Positions 39,263 through 52,626 are shown, numbered from the stretch's first letter. The stretch: DNA of 64,000 nt from Drosophila persimilis (GCF_003286085.1 NW_020825322.1:248001-312000); one strand, 5' to 3'. Notes: generated by a model not told the origin, from the letters alone. Translations and numbers: made by a program.

Positions 39263-40690
39263 ACCAGGAGGTATGGCATTGAATAATCGATGAATACATT
39301 CATCTATGAAGCAGAAGAATATTCAAAGCATAACCTGATCCATGAATCTATTCAATATTCAATAGAACACCCCAAAATCAATTTCCAGTACCAATTCCTT
39401 TATTTAAATGCTGCTCTGACTCATGTGCCACTAGAAAATGGAAACCTTAGAAAGCTTCTGCATCTCTCTCTCACTCTGATATAAATAGTATAACATATCT
39501 GAATAATCTGCAGTGTATCGAGATACGTCTGTACATATGTCCGTAGATACTCATGAAACCTGAATTGATAAAATCCCACCAAAATTAAGCTAAAAGTTTT
39601 TAGTAAAAACTCAACCGCAGAAGTGGATCCCGATGCCATTCGCCTGTATGCATCATTATGACACTCTCTTCAGGGGGCATTTACCTGCAGGAGCGGCATG
39701 CCACATCTATGTACATCTATCTCTCTCTTATCGTGTGGCAAGGGTTCAAGGGGAATGGAGGGCGGAGGAGGTGGGAGGTGGCATAAAAACCACGCAATTT
39801 GCTACACTTTTAACACTTGCACGGCTCAATGAAGTGCAACGAGACGCACTCAACTAACCCAGCAATCCCTCCGCTGCAACCCCTTGCCACTGTTTGAGGC
39901 AAGTCAAAGGCAATGTCAGCAGGAGGGTGGGGTGGGAACGTGTGGAGGAGGGGGCTTTTGCATAGAGAAAGAAATGGGAATCTGTGAATGCTTTTTGCAA
40001 AAGGAGAGAAAACGATTTCAAACCGAACCGAGGCCGAGGCCGATGCGGCATGATTCTGCGGTTGCACTCTCTTTCTCTTTCACTCTCTCTCCCTCTCTCT
40101 CTCTCTTTCAGTCTCTGTCTCTGTTGCACGTGTGGGTCAGTGTGTAATCGAATCCCGCTGCCCCGTATGCCCCACCATGCCGCATCATCATCAGTGGAAA
40201 GCCCTTTTGGCCGGCATTTATTTGCCTTTGGACTGGCTTTTCATTTGGCAGTCAACGGCTACGCTTTCGCGCTTTTCAACATGCAACTGCGGCGACTACG
40301 TGCCGCAGTTTTTAACTGCCTTTTACCACTCTGCCACACTCTGCCATTCCGGCCACTCTCTCACTCTCTGTGCGCCCCGGCAACATCTCTGCGGGTGACC
40401 CTTTGCAGCACAGTCAGTCAGATCCGTAGAGCCAAAAGGAAGAGTCTGCGAATGGAACTTAAAACAGAAGTTGCCATAAAAACGACGCCCACTCTTGCCC
40501 CATGGTGCATGCCACGAACCCCTACCACAGCCTTAAGTGTTTTGTGTTAAAAGTCTACATTAATATTTCCCCTCAAAACAACAACAAAACACACAGCACA
40601 CAGCCCAGAGAAGGGGAACAAAAATTATATACACAAAAACAAATTCGAATTGGAAGTAATTAACACTTGAATGAGGTGGTGCCCCTCAAA

Positions 40691-40738
40691 AGGGTGGCGG
40701 GGGGGGCAAGGGTGTCAGAGAATGGTGGGGGGGGGGGC
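40691..40738 (+). repeat. G-rich segment with long G runs
   Basis: Contains runs of 8 and 11 G. Quadruplex-capable on the plus strand. Confidence 0.8.
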
Positions 40739-40936
40739 GATATCCAGAGACAGGCAACAAATCGCTGCAACTTATTAACAACTCCCCCATCGACGAACGA
40801 CGAACGACGACCGACGACTATCCCCCCCATCCATTGCCACAAATTTTCCCGGCGAGAGGAGAGGAGAAGGCCATCGAAAATGCTGCTTGAAAATTAATTT
40901 GTGTGCGTGTCGGGGGACTCCCCGTTGTGTTGCACA

Positions 40937-40957
40937 TACACACACACACACACACAC
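40937..40957 (+). repeat. (CA)n microsatellite
   Basis: CA run. Confidence 0.85.
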
Positions 40958-41124
40958 GTCCCTTAACCCCCACACTTTGATCGAATCGTGGCACTAGAGA
41001 TGGGGCATATGTGGGGGGCACGGTGCCCCATTAGAGTCGTGAGCGATGGACAACTATTTGCAATTGCGGCAGCTTCCAGAAATACTTTTCCAATCCACAA
41101 GGGACCGAATAGCCAGAAATTGCA

Positions 41125-41620
41125 CAATAAAAAATAATAGAAAAATTACTAAAAATATGTTGTAATGTATGTAAATACTAAAAATGTATTACAGCAAATA
41201 AGAAAGTATATAGTTTTAAATACTAGAAATAATACCAGAAAATTAATACAAGTATTACCAAAAGTACTTGCAAAAATATTGGAAAACTACTGGAAAAAAC
41301 AAAAGTAATACCAATATATTCAAAACAATAACAAAAATACTGGAAATATTATTCGAAAACTACTAGAAATTATACCAAAAAATAACTATAATTAATACAA
41401 GAAAATACAAAAATTAAATTGGAAATTCTATAAAACATACGAACAAAATATAAGAAATAATAGACTAAATACTATAAATAATTCCAGCAAAATAGTAGAA
41501 TATATTCAACAAAATTATTTTTTTTAAATACTAGAATAAAGACTATAAACAATACAGCAAATATAATTCCATAAATCATAATTCCAGAAACTGTACTTTA
41601 AAATAGAAATACTATAAAAA
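41125..41620 (-). repeat. A-rich array, unit about AATACYAGAAA
   Basis: About 0.5 kb of decayed units such as AAATACTAGAAATAATACC, TATTGGAAAACTACTGGAAA and AATACTGGAAATATT. Confidence 0.75.
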
Positions 41621-43300
41621 TACGAAACCCTTTCAGTATGGAAGTCCAAACTTCAAAAGAGAGTCGTACGAGTAGAACACCATTATCTAAAGGCACAACA
41701 GCCCCTAGGGGAAACATAAATTACCGTTTAAATTCTCACGAATAGCACACACCTTTTTGTGTTCCTCTGTTCCATCCCTAGGAGAGAACCATTTAAATGT
41801 TGGAGGCACAAATTTGTTTGGCTTGTAATGTGCTGTTGCTGTTCTTCTGACTATTGTAAGCAGGCATTTCCAGCGTGTCGTTTGGCTGTTCCAAACATCT
41901 AATTTTCTTCATTAACCCAGAGACAGAAACCACAGAGATACACCCCGAAACATACAGATGCACAGATACACAGATACACAGATACAGATACACCCTCATC
42001 AACACACACACATCCACCTCTATGGGCACGACAAAATGCTTTAATAGTTTCTCCGTGCCTTTAATTTATGTGAATTTTCAAGTCAGCTAACGAGGAGTTG
42101 AGGTGGAAAATGTAGATGGAAAATGGGAAGTGGAAGTGGGGAAAATGGAGGAGGAGGCCATGGAGACAAAACGCCATTCGATTCCCCCCATCTTCAGCCC
42201 CAGCCCCAAAAAGCATTTAGATTGCAATGAAAATTGCTTTTAAATGAAGTTCTGTGTGGCGGCGGCGGCGGTGGCGGTGGCGGCTTCTGGGGAAAATTAA
42301 ACCCAGGAAAATCCAGCTTTGCCCACTGGCCCCCACACACTATTTTTTTCTTCTTTTTTGTACCGAATGTAATCGCAGTTGTTTGTTGGTTGTTTTCCTC
42401 CAGTTGTTTCTGCGGCTTGGAACAAAAGCATTTGGCAATTAAAATACCGCTGGACAGGTGGCCACAGGTTTTTCCGCCAGTGCCGCCAGTGAATGAAAAG
42501 CCGCAATAGACAAATGAGGAAGAAGGTCAACGAGCAATGGGATAATTTACCAGCAACAATTGCATTTACATTGGCCATCCAGAGAAGAAAATATACAGGT
42601 GCGAAGAGAATACACCCATGAATACATCTAGAAAGCAGGAATCAAACCAGCAATAATCAAAAGATTCGCCGTGCAAGCTGCCTGCCCCATGTGGCAGGTG
42701 GCAAAAAATGGTGAAAACACAAAAAGCCAATGAAATTTCTGTTATATTTTAGGTGAATGAAAATCGTGAGTTAATTGAAATATGCTTCCGCAGCAGAGTG
42801 TCCCCGAGCCCCCAAAAACTGTGGGGGTACCTACATATAATATGTAAATCTGTGAAATGCTGTCTAGTTAAGTAATTAATTAGCCGCAAAAGAGCCAGCA
42901 GAACAGAAGAAGTCATCAACCATTTGGCAGACCAAAAAAAGGAGAGGCAAAAGGAGAGGCAGTGGCAACAACAGCGGCTGTGGCAGAGACGAGTGTTTTG
43001 TGTGGCTACATTTTTTGGTCAGTTGTTTCGAAATCATAAATTACAATTTAAATTTTATAACGAAAACTAATTGGAGCAACATCAACAACGAAAAAGACGA
43101 CGGCAACGGCGATGACGATGACGACAGCAGCAGCTCTTTGAAGTGCTTCTAGCCATAGATCCAACAGCTCCAACAGCTGCTGCTGCTGCTGGATCCGGAC
43201 CTGGCCAAAAACAGAGAGCCAAGAGCCAAAAAAGTCGTAAAAAACACGAGTTGATGCGACCAGAAGGGGCGGCGGTCAACCACTTCCATATGGGCCGAGG

Positions 43301-43321
43301 CACACACACACACACACACAA
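43301..43321 (+). repeat. (CA)n microsatellite
   Basis: CA run. Confidence 0.85.
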
Positions 43322-43734
43322 AAACAGAGAGAACCGTCGCCGAAACGAAAGAAACGATACTCGCACTCGTGCAACCAATCCATGCCATTCCATTCCATTC
43401 CGCTGGGGCACCGTGTGGGCGGAGAGGCTTGTGTTGGCTTAAGCAGCTTGTGGTCGACCGCCCCCCCCACCACCCACCACACTCCCCCTCTCACTATCCA
43501 ACATCCGAAAAAATCAACAGCAAAATCACGAAAAAACGCTCCAAATAGAACAGCCAAAAGTGGCTACATACCTACCTACCAAGAGAATACCCCCCACCCC
43601 TTCAAACCATGAACAAAAAAATACATATAGCAGTAAAAACGATATGGATAGTCGATATAACGACCGTTCGGATACCTTTCGGTAGCCAGAGTTTTCATGG
43701 AGGAGTGCAATAGATCCATTTTAAATGAGAGAAC

Positions 43735-43925
43735 TATAAAAAAACTGTTTTGGATGAAAAGCAGAAAATAGCAGAAAAATACTTTGAATAGCAAAGAACA
43801 AGTACTTGGAGAATACTAGAATAAATATACAAGAATAATATACAAATCCTAGAAAGTACCAACAAATAATAATAATAATAATACAAATATGCAGAGAATA
43901 TACAAGAAAAATACATGAGTACTTA
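43735..43925 (-). repeat. A-rich array, same family
   Basis: AGCAGAAAATAGCAGAAAA, GAGAATACTAGAATAAATA and AAATCCTAGAAAGTACC, with an (AAT)n run at 43869-43883. Confidence 0.6.
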
Positions 43926-44944
43926 ACCTTGAAAACTTTTCAGAAAAAAAATACTCTAAAACAAACTTCGTAACAAGAGAACTATCCAATAAACCCAATC
44001 AATAAGAAAGATCTATACCAGAAAACATTTCTTTATAAAAGTTGGCGAAACATAAAAGATATTCGTACTCTCTTGCAGAAAGAAAAGAGGAAGCATGCCC
44101 TTTTTTCAGGTTTCTTTGAATTCTTCCTAAATTTTAAATACTTTGGTCCCGACAAACAGAAAGGTAGATCCATAGACGGCCATTGGTTGGTGGCTGTCTT
44201 CTTTGAATTCTATCATTAATCTGGAGGTTAAAGCATACCCTATTCAAAATCATTGACATAATAACAGGGTACCCTCGAATCCGCTATAAGTTGAACGTAA
44301 GACAAGTAGCCTTGCCTCTTAAGGGGGCGTGAACGATGACTAGCGTCGTGATGCGTTGCCGTTGCCGTTGCCGTTGCTGCTGCTGATGCTGCCACTGCCA
44401 CTGCCACACGGATGGTGTCGTTGTTGCTGTGGCGCAAAATGCTTGCGCAAATTAAAAAGTAATTGCTTGAGAAAAAGTCAGAAACAGAAAATATGCAACA
44501 AACAGCAGCAGGCAGCAGTCAACCGGCAGGAGGCAGGCAGCAGGAGGCAGGAGGCAGCAGGCAACAGCAGAGAGGTCTGCGGAATGTTTCGTAGTTGCAA
44601 GTTGAAAGGTTTCAAGTTGCCAGCTAAAAGCCAACAAGTCATCAACTTATCGTTGTTTTTCGTTTCCCGTTCCCGGCTCCAGGTCTCCTCCACCAAACAA
44701 TAGATGCCGCGCAACGGCAAGGCCATGGACCGACCGTCACTCCATGCGGTTGAGTCGGGGGTCGCCCCCGTCTGCGGATCTGCGGATCTGTGGCTCTGGC
44801 AAAAGCAATCTGCCAATGTTTCGCCAAGTGTTGCAGGCGTTCGGCGCACAGGGTGGCGGGGAGAGTGGAGGCCAAAAAACTGATGGCCGAGAATCGCATT
44901 TGCTCTGGGGAGCAATTAAATAGAAGCACAAGTAGAAGTAGAAA

Positions 44945-45151
44945 GTGATGAATCAAAAAGTGACGCACGAGAGCAGAGTGCTGTTGCTGTTGCTGGTGCT
45001 GGTGCTGCTGGAGGCGCCATTAGTCGAAACAATTGCATGTTCTCCTGGTCGACGAATATGCTGCCCGGGTATTCCCAGCAGGCAAATGAAGTACAGTTGC
45101 AGCATACAGAAAATTAAGTACAGTTGCTGCAGCAGAGCTACAAAGCTCTAA
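44945..45151 (+). other. Small Cys-rich open frame with signal-like start
   Basis: This 68-codon frame starts MMNQKVTHESRVLLLLLVLV, which would serve as a signal peptide, and then has seven cysteines (CSPGRRICC, KYSCS, KYSCC). However, the leucine run comes from a (CTGTTG/CTGGTG) repeat, and both KYSC units are translations of the AAGTACAGT repeat of this region. A real secreted peptide is possible but unlikely. No promoter or polyadenylation signal was recognised. Confidence 0.12.
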
Positions 45152-46112
45152 TTTGAGTCAAGGAATGCCTTAAGTGTTCTTCTAATTACCTTTTTGATAA
45201 TCTAAACTCTTTGTTAATTCCAAATCTCGTTAGAAAGTTTTTCATTGCATTTGAAGTACAGTCACCACACATTCATGCTTCATACAGCATGAGCTTATTT
45301 TAAGCCATCTTTAATCCACAGAGCCATTTATATAGTTTCCACAACCATTTTTGTTTTTAATGTTCCCTTTTTTTGATCGAAAACTATTTTAATTCACTTT
45401 TCTTTGCAAAGTACAGTCACCACATTGGCATAGTCACCACATAACCTAAAAATAAAGTACATTCATCACATTTTACGATCTTGAGGCAATTATTTTGCCA
45501 TTTCTTCCTATCTTATTCATTCTAGATACATTTTCCTTCGCTTTTCAAAGAAAATAAGTACAGTCCTCGCATGGAATGATACCATTTTATGCAGAATTTT
45601 CTTCTACAAAATATATTTCTCTCTCTCTCTCTGAACTTCTGGCATTCAGTTGATTTCCTTCTCAAGATTATCAAACTATTCAATTTCCACATGCCACATG
45701 CCACATGCAACCTTTTAATTGTAGTTTTCATTGCACAGAAGAACACTCTGTGGAATGCTTTTGAGGCGAAGGCTCGAATGAATCCTTTTGTGTGCATTCC
45801 AATACGAGTACTTGCACACCCACTAAAATTTCGCTTTCTTTTTGCTCTTTCTCTCGCTTTCAGAGCACACATTCCACACAGTGGCACACAGTACAGTTCC
45901 GCACGGGATACAGCAAGTGTAATTCCAACCTTATTAAGATTCCCATTGCGCATTTTGTTGTGCGATTCGCTAGCGAATTCCTTGTTCGCAAACTCTGAGA
46001 TTCTCTGGGACTCTCTCTCTCTCTCTCTCTCTGTGTGGGGCAACAAAATCACATCACATAACCCGTTGGCACGGCTCGATGCCCGGCTGCATGCAAATTA
46101 AGTACAGTCTCG
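45089..46112 (+). repeat. AAGTACAGTC box cluster
   Basis: A 17-bp box, best form AAGTACAGTCACCACAY, starts at 45089, 45116, 45254, 45409, 45455, 45556 and 46100. A partial copy is at 45889 (AGTACAGTTCC) and a half box, TAGTCACCACAT, at 45431. All are in the same orientation, with irregular spacing. Confidence 0.8.
46011..46032 (+). repeat. (CT)11 tract
   Basis: Perfect CT run, GAGA on the NetB strand. Confidence 0.9.
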
Positions 46113-46927
46113 AGTCCTGCCACTACACAAAGGACACTCATTATGCACTTCCGCGCTCTGCCTTCACCCTCACCCATACTCCCACTCCCACTTCTACTTG
46201 CTCCTCTCTCCCTTTCTCTATTCTGCTTTCTCTCCCTTTCCTTTGCCTTTGCCAGGAGTTTTTTTTTGTCCATGGATTATTTTAAATAACCAACATTTCT
46301 TGTGCCAGTCGCACTGCCAGCCAAAAAGGAAAGTAAAAAACTCTGTAGTTTATGCTCCGACCTAAAAGGATAGCCGCTAAAGGATACCCTCTACTTTCTT
46401 CCTTTTCCGACTGCAATATTCATGCGACTGTGATGCATTTTTGTGGATCAATCGATATCATTTCCATCTCTCATATTACAAACAATCATTTAAATGTAGC
46501 AACCGCAGAATATTCTTTAGGTATCATCTCTCTCATTCCATAGCCTCCATAGATCATTTCGCTGAATCCACCATCCAAAAGAGGAATACCCCGATTCCCC
46601 CATTAAGATACCGTGCCACAAAACGAAGCAAAAGCAAAACCCAAAGCAAAGGCAGAAGAAGGCGAAATGCAAACAAAAACGAAACGGAACCAAGTGGAAG
46701 CCTCTGCCAGCATTTTATCACATTGACACGCCTCTTGTTCCTGCCTCTCCTGCCACTGGCCCATTTGCCACAGCCTCTTGCCCCTACTGCCAGCTGAACC
46801 ACAGTGTTGCGGTTATGCAATAAAATGTTGCATTTTGCTTTCGGTTTGCATACATCGCCACAGACTGGCAGTGCCACTGCCCCCCCGAAGAATCCTTCTT
46901 GCTTCTTGTTACATGGACCATGTGGCA

Positions 46928-46950
46928 TGTGTGTGTGAGTGTGTGTGTGT
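46928..46950 (+). repeat. (GT)n microsatellite
   Basis: GT run with one GAGT break. Confidence 0.85.
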
Positions 46951-47059
46951 TGCAGCAAGCTTGACTGTGCCCCAACCACTAGATAACTCTCACTGCTACG
47001 GCTACTACTGCTGTTGCACCTGCAACTGGTACTCCTCTTATTGCCACGCGCCATATGTT

Positions 47060-47790
47060 GCGATTATTGCTCCGACGAGACGACTATTATTTCTTCTACA
47101 TACGGTGCCGTTCCTGCAATTGTTTCTTCAACTCTTTCCTTGGTTCATAGCCCAATACTCTTATTGCCAAATTTTGAGGTTTTTTTTACCATTTTGTCAA
47201 AAACTCTTTCTTCAACATTCTTTCGACAGCATTGATCTAGCAATTGTTTGCTCCAATTTATATTAAATTCTTGATCAAATTCTCCAACAAACTTTCGGCA
47301 ACACTCTTTACTCCTCTTTTACTCGTTTGTCAATACTGTTTCCCCAAGTGTTCCCTTATGGTTTCTTTCCACTGCTTGTTTGAGTACTTTTCAGTGGTTG
47401 ATCCTGTTGCTACCACTACCTTTTACTCTTTTACCAACACTCCAACACTCAAGCATAAAATCTTTCTCCAACACTGTTCCTTCTCTCTATTATTCCTCTT
47501 TAAGGTTTCCTCTTCAATAGTTCCAAAAAATAGTTCTACAACACTGGTCCTCTTGGTGTTCTTTCAACTGTTTCTTGGAGTGTATCTCCATTTGTTCCAC
47601 TTACTAATTTCTTTAAGTTCCCTCCATTCATTCTTCCAAAGATTCCACAAAATCTTTCCTCAACATTCGTTCTCCAGCACTGTTGCTCCCACTCTTCTGC
47701 TACTCATTTCTTCAACTCTTTCTGGGAACACTTTTTCTCCATCTCCAACTCTTTCTCCAATATATACTCTTCCACCCACAGACTCTGCCA
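47060..47790 (+). repeat. Pyrimidine-rich array with CAACACT units
   Basis: Some 0.7 kb of C/T-rich DNA has recurring TTCTCCAACACTGTTCC-like units (47275, 47305, 47447, 47468, 47545, 47660, 47745 regions) and TTCTTCAACTCTTTC (47102, 47708). It keeps a 224-codon plus-strand frame open (47244-47915), which is Ser/Thr/Phe/Leu-rich and best explained by base composition. Confidence 0.6.
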
Positions 47791-48196
47791 CTATTTTACG
47801 CGTGCCACAGCTCATCGTGTCACAGTTTCTTTGCCACAAAAACCGTAACATAAGCTTCTGCAATTTGTTGCAAGTCAGTGTTTGTGGATCTATCTGTATA
47901 TTTATGGCTCTATAGCACTCCTCTCTGCCCTCCCCCCTCAACCGCTCTCGCAGTGTTAAATGCGCACAGCTGCCGGGATTACCGGGCGGAATTTGCAAAT
48001 GTAAACGCAGCGAATTAGTCGCGCGAGAGCCCCCCGAGAGCAGGCCCTTGCCCTTGCCCTTGCCCTTGCACCCCTTACCACACGGACGCACAGAACGGAG
48101 AGCAGAACAGGACACACCCTCGCATACACCAGTGGAAAACGGCAGAGGGGGGAAACATATGAAAATCACACACAAAAATAAATGTTTTATAGAAAT

Positions 48197-48198
48197 GG

Positions 48199-48229
<31 letters not shown>

Positions 48230-48244
48230 AGGGCAGGCAGGCAG
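48197..48244 (+). repeat. (GGCA)n tetramer repeat
   Basis: About eleven GGCA units with one GAG interruption. Confidence 0.9.
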
Positions 48245-49006
48245 CATCTCAATGAGAGTCCAGTCGAATGGGCAGCAGACTACTCGTATAACAATGCCCT
48301 TTGGCTTCTCGGTTTCCATTACCATTTCCCACATTTGGCTCATGCCTCATGCCTCATGCCTCATGCCACAGACCACTCCTGAAAACCCACTCCTCGGCAC
48401 CGGCACCCGCACCCCCACACCCGTAGCGATTGCAGCCAAAAATTTAACAGATGTCTCGCATTAGATGCGCCTCACTCGACCCCAGAGACCCGCGAGCGAA
48501 AGAGCGAGCGGACAAGCGGGCAAGCGAGCGGTGAGGCATGCCACAGCACTGTGGCACTGTGGCACGAACAGGCTAATTATCGAGTGTGAAAAAATAGTAC
48601 AAGACAAACAAAAATAAAGCAATCAAATCAATGGGAAACGAAAGATCTCTGAATGAAGCAAGGGAACTTTATGGGAGGAAATTCCGAATCTCAACAGAAG
48701 ATTTATGCTTTTTTATTCGCTATAATTTCATCAAGGCATTATTTATTGAATTAATAACTCAATAAAAGCCATATGTACAGCTGTATCTGTATCTTTATCG
48801 GTTTGTTCGTTTGATGTACATACATACATATATCTCAATCTCATATTCATTTGTATATTTATCTCTATCCTTAAGTACATTTGCATCTGTATCTCTATTT
48901 TTACATTGTTTAGTATTTGTTTCTCTATATTTGTACTCTGTTGTATTCTTTTCAAGCGATTTTTTCTATTTCTAGATAGCATTCTCCTCTGATGTTATTC
49001 ATTACT

Positions 49007-49036
49007 GCTAAGCCACACTGGGTGAGAGAGAAAAAG
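49007..49036 (-). repeat. Dispersed motif, copy 10
   Basis: TGCTAAGCCACACTGGGTGA followed by a GA run. Exact core. Confidence 0.7.
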
Positions 49037-52000
49037 AGTGGGAAAGAGATGCTGGCACTGCTATTTGCTTCTAGAAATTTCTTTGAAAGTTATTTTCTTT
49101 GAAAGAATAGAATGGAATTTGTAATAGAAATTTAATACGAAATAAAATAGATTTCATGCAATCTTTCATGCAGTCTTCAACAACTTTTGTGGCACTGTGC
49201 CACGGCGACTGCCGGGACATCCATCGGTCATCGGAGCAATTTACTCGACGAGCAACAAACCAAGCGAAATCGAAACAAATCGTCAACGAATAAAGCAAAT
49301 CTAAATATTAATGTGCGACTCAATGAGTCGGAAACGAGCTGCCACAAGAGAGGTGGAGTGGAAGGGGACATGCCGCAAGAGGGAGACCGAGCAGAGCGGA
49401 GCCTGGAGGTGCCCCCGAGATAAGCCAGGCGATGTGGCGGCAGGTAGCAAAACGCTGTTTCCCGTTCGCGTTCCTTTTTCAATATTTACTCTTTGGACGG
49501 GAGGCTGCCTGCCTGATGCCTGCTGCATGCCACAAAGCCAGGCAGAGGCACACAGCACACAGAGAGACGCGGCCAAGGAGAAGATAAAATATGGAAATGG
49601 GACACGAAACGGACACCCAGCGGACGGACAATCGGCTGGAGATTTCGCTTTAGACATAAATATTTTTTATCACTCTCGCCATCCCCATACCTCTCTTTCT
49701 CTCGCTCCCTGCCTCTATTTTATCCCTGGGCTTTCTTCCTGTTTCGTTGCATTTGTAATGAAGTCCTGTGGACAATCCTGGAGGACTCCGCCGTAGACTA
49801 ATTCAAATTTAAGCCATAGAAAATTAATATTTTCCCAGAAACACCACCCACACTCCAGCCCACTTCCTGGAGGGAAACGATGGGGCAGGGGGATGATAGA
49901 GGACCAAGCACGAGCAATGTTTCTCGGGACTACCTTCCGTTTCAAGGTCAGAACTTAAAGGGAATCCGAAATGTTCCAAGGGAATGAATGAAATTTAATT
50001 AAAGATCTCTTCTCTATTTCCCAAAGAGCGTGCTCATCTAAGAGACAGCTTTTTCTTTATTTAGTAGACTCCTAATAGCACCTACTGTCTTTCTTTTCCT
50101 TCCTTAAGAGAGTGCCAGTGTAAAAGAGAGAGAGGGGGCTTTTTCCGCAATGTTCTCTGTTTTTCTTCTATCGACATCTTTCTCTTCCTTCTCCACTGCT
50201 CCCAAGAGCTTCTCTAGTATTTCTAAAACGGCAATACCTATCCCCTACTCTCCCGCTTCATAGCATTTTTTCTTTTCTTCAACAAGATGATGACATATTC
50301 CATATCTCTCTTAAAGGACTTAAAGGATAGCTTTTCCTGTAATTAGTAGAACTAATTCGGTAATCGCACTCTATCGCTCTTTGTGTCCTCTCTGTCTCTT
50401 TCTTCTCCCTTCTCTCTCTCTTCCTTTCACTATGCCCTCTGCAATTGTCATGGGGTTTTCGCCTGAGCCATAAATTAGCTCTTCCACTGACGTTTTACCG
50501 GTTGAGTCTTTAAGCCGCTGACCTTTCAACCCCCCGTTCTGAATGACACTCCCACACCCACCCACTGATCCACCTTCCCCACACACCCACAGCCCACAGC
50601 CAAAGCGCTGAGTCCTTCTCTTTGGCTGGCTTTTTGATTAATATTTGAATGGAGGACAACGACAAAGACGACATCGATGGCCTACAAAAAGTTAATCGTT
50701 TGTAATTTATGGCTCTCTGGAGGAGGCAAAGGGCTGTGTAAGGGGGCGTGGCCATCAAAAAGGTAAGACACTGCACTGCACTGAAGGTAAAGTTCAATGA
50801 CAATTAGAAAATCCTATTGGGAAAAGAATTGGAGTTAGTACCACAGAAATTTCATGAATTTTTAGTTCAAATAACGATCTTTCATTCGGAATTTAAAAGA
50901 TACATAATTGATAGTTCTTTCATCACTAAAATTCAAACCGAAAACACTCTTAAAAAATTCAGTGCTATGTTTAATGAAAAATACCGATAGAAAACATACA
51001 TTTTAAGGGTTTAAGCTCCGAAAATATGTTAAAATATGTTGTATATTTTTTAATCTTTTTGGTATATTCTCTGAGAACACCTCGAAATCTCTGGAGTTTG
51101 ATACCAATGTGCGCTTTAATGTAGTGTAGTGTAATTCTAAAATCTGATTCGTTGAATATTTGTATGGCCTCCCTAAAGATAAGTTCAAGAACAATGATGA
51201 TATTGATGACGATTTTGTTGACAACAAAATATGCGGCACATGGAAGTGGGAATCTAGAGATAGGTATAGATACAGACAGAGCATGAGCCACTGCCACAGC
51301 GAGACCCCCTGCCCCAAGTAGGGGCAAAGGCAAAGCCATTCCAATAAATATGTTCAAATAAAACACAAAAAATCGAAAAAGAATAAAAGAATGTTGATGG
51401 CAAATTTGGAATCGAAGCGCATTTGCCAGTGCGGCCCGAGACATGAGACCAGAGGGGCCTTGGGGCCAGTGCAGGATAGTGCCCCCGATGGGGGATTGGT
51501 GAGCGGCAGACACAATGCCTGCAATTGAAAACGGCACTCGATGATGCCCCTGCAATGATGCACTCGTTTTGCAGCAGTGAGTGTCCAATGCCACGCGAAT
51601 GACCGTGAAAAGAACTTTGAACTTGAGGCTGCAAACGAGGGTTGCAAGAGGCAAGACGAATAAGTGGCATGAGGGAGGAAAGAGAAGGGGGAAATCGGCG
51701 GCTCAAGTGAGGGACCAATAATGAATGAATGAATGAATGAAGAATCTGTGAATTAATGAATGAATCTCCTTTCAACAGACACTCCACCACACAACAGATA
51801 AGATAAGATACGTGTGTTTTTTGAGACATAGATAAGAACACTGCACAGATTACAGATACATTTTTAAGAGAGTACTCTCTCTACCAGATCATCCCTAAAT
51901 CTCAAGTTTTACGATCCACTGATAAATCTTGCTTTATACTATATTTTTCCAGGTTTCTGGAACCTTAAAATACGATTAGAAGTATGAAATACATTCGAAA

Positions 52001-52626
52001 ATAGTTTTAATGGATATTTCTAATATATCCCTTATTTATTTCCTTTACCATCTATAGAAACTTGTGCTGGAAAGAGTCGCTTAAGTGAAGTACTGCCAGG
52101 AGTTCGTATATATTTGTTATTTAATCAAGGGCTTTGATATCTTTTAGGCCTAGAAAACATTTCTTCCATAACTTTTGAAGAGTTTATGGAAACTCCTGTC
52201 AGTGTTTATCATTAATATCTAGAGATCCCGAAAGATTTCTTAATTGTCATTTGTTTTTCGGAATCTTCTTCCCTTAAATTCAAAATATCATCTTTTTCTG
52301 GGATTTCCTCTGATAATAGTGGCTTTTGAGGGGTTCCTTCAAAAAGTTTTTTAACAGAAACCTTTATAAATTTGTAAAGATTTTATGGGAATTTTTCGTT
52401 ATTCTAATTAAGGACATCATAAGGTAGAAGAGCTTCATCTTCTGTTGAAAGAAGATCGCCCGTAAAAGAGCCTCTGTTGAAGAAAAAAACTCCTCCAATT
52501 CCTCTTGAGGGATCTTTTAGATCTTAGACCTTTGCAAAGACCGCCCCTATGTTTGAGGGGGCTTGCATGGGAAATAAACGTTTTGGGGGTATGCCCCAAC
52601 GCGCAAAGAAGTTGTGGCAATTCTGT

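Noticed and set aside
45522-46101. Frames of about 170 codons open on both strands
   Set aside because: They overlap in opposite directions, include GA/CT runs (RERERE, SLSLSL) and have no recognisable domain.
47660-48343. Minus-strand frame of 227 codons
   Set aside because: Its length comes from GGCA, CTTGCC and pyrimidine repeats. The product is low-complexity.
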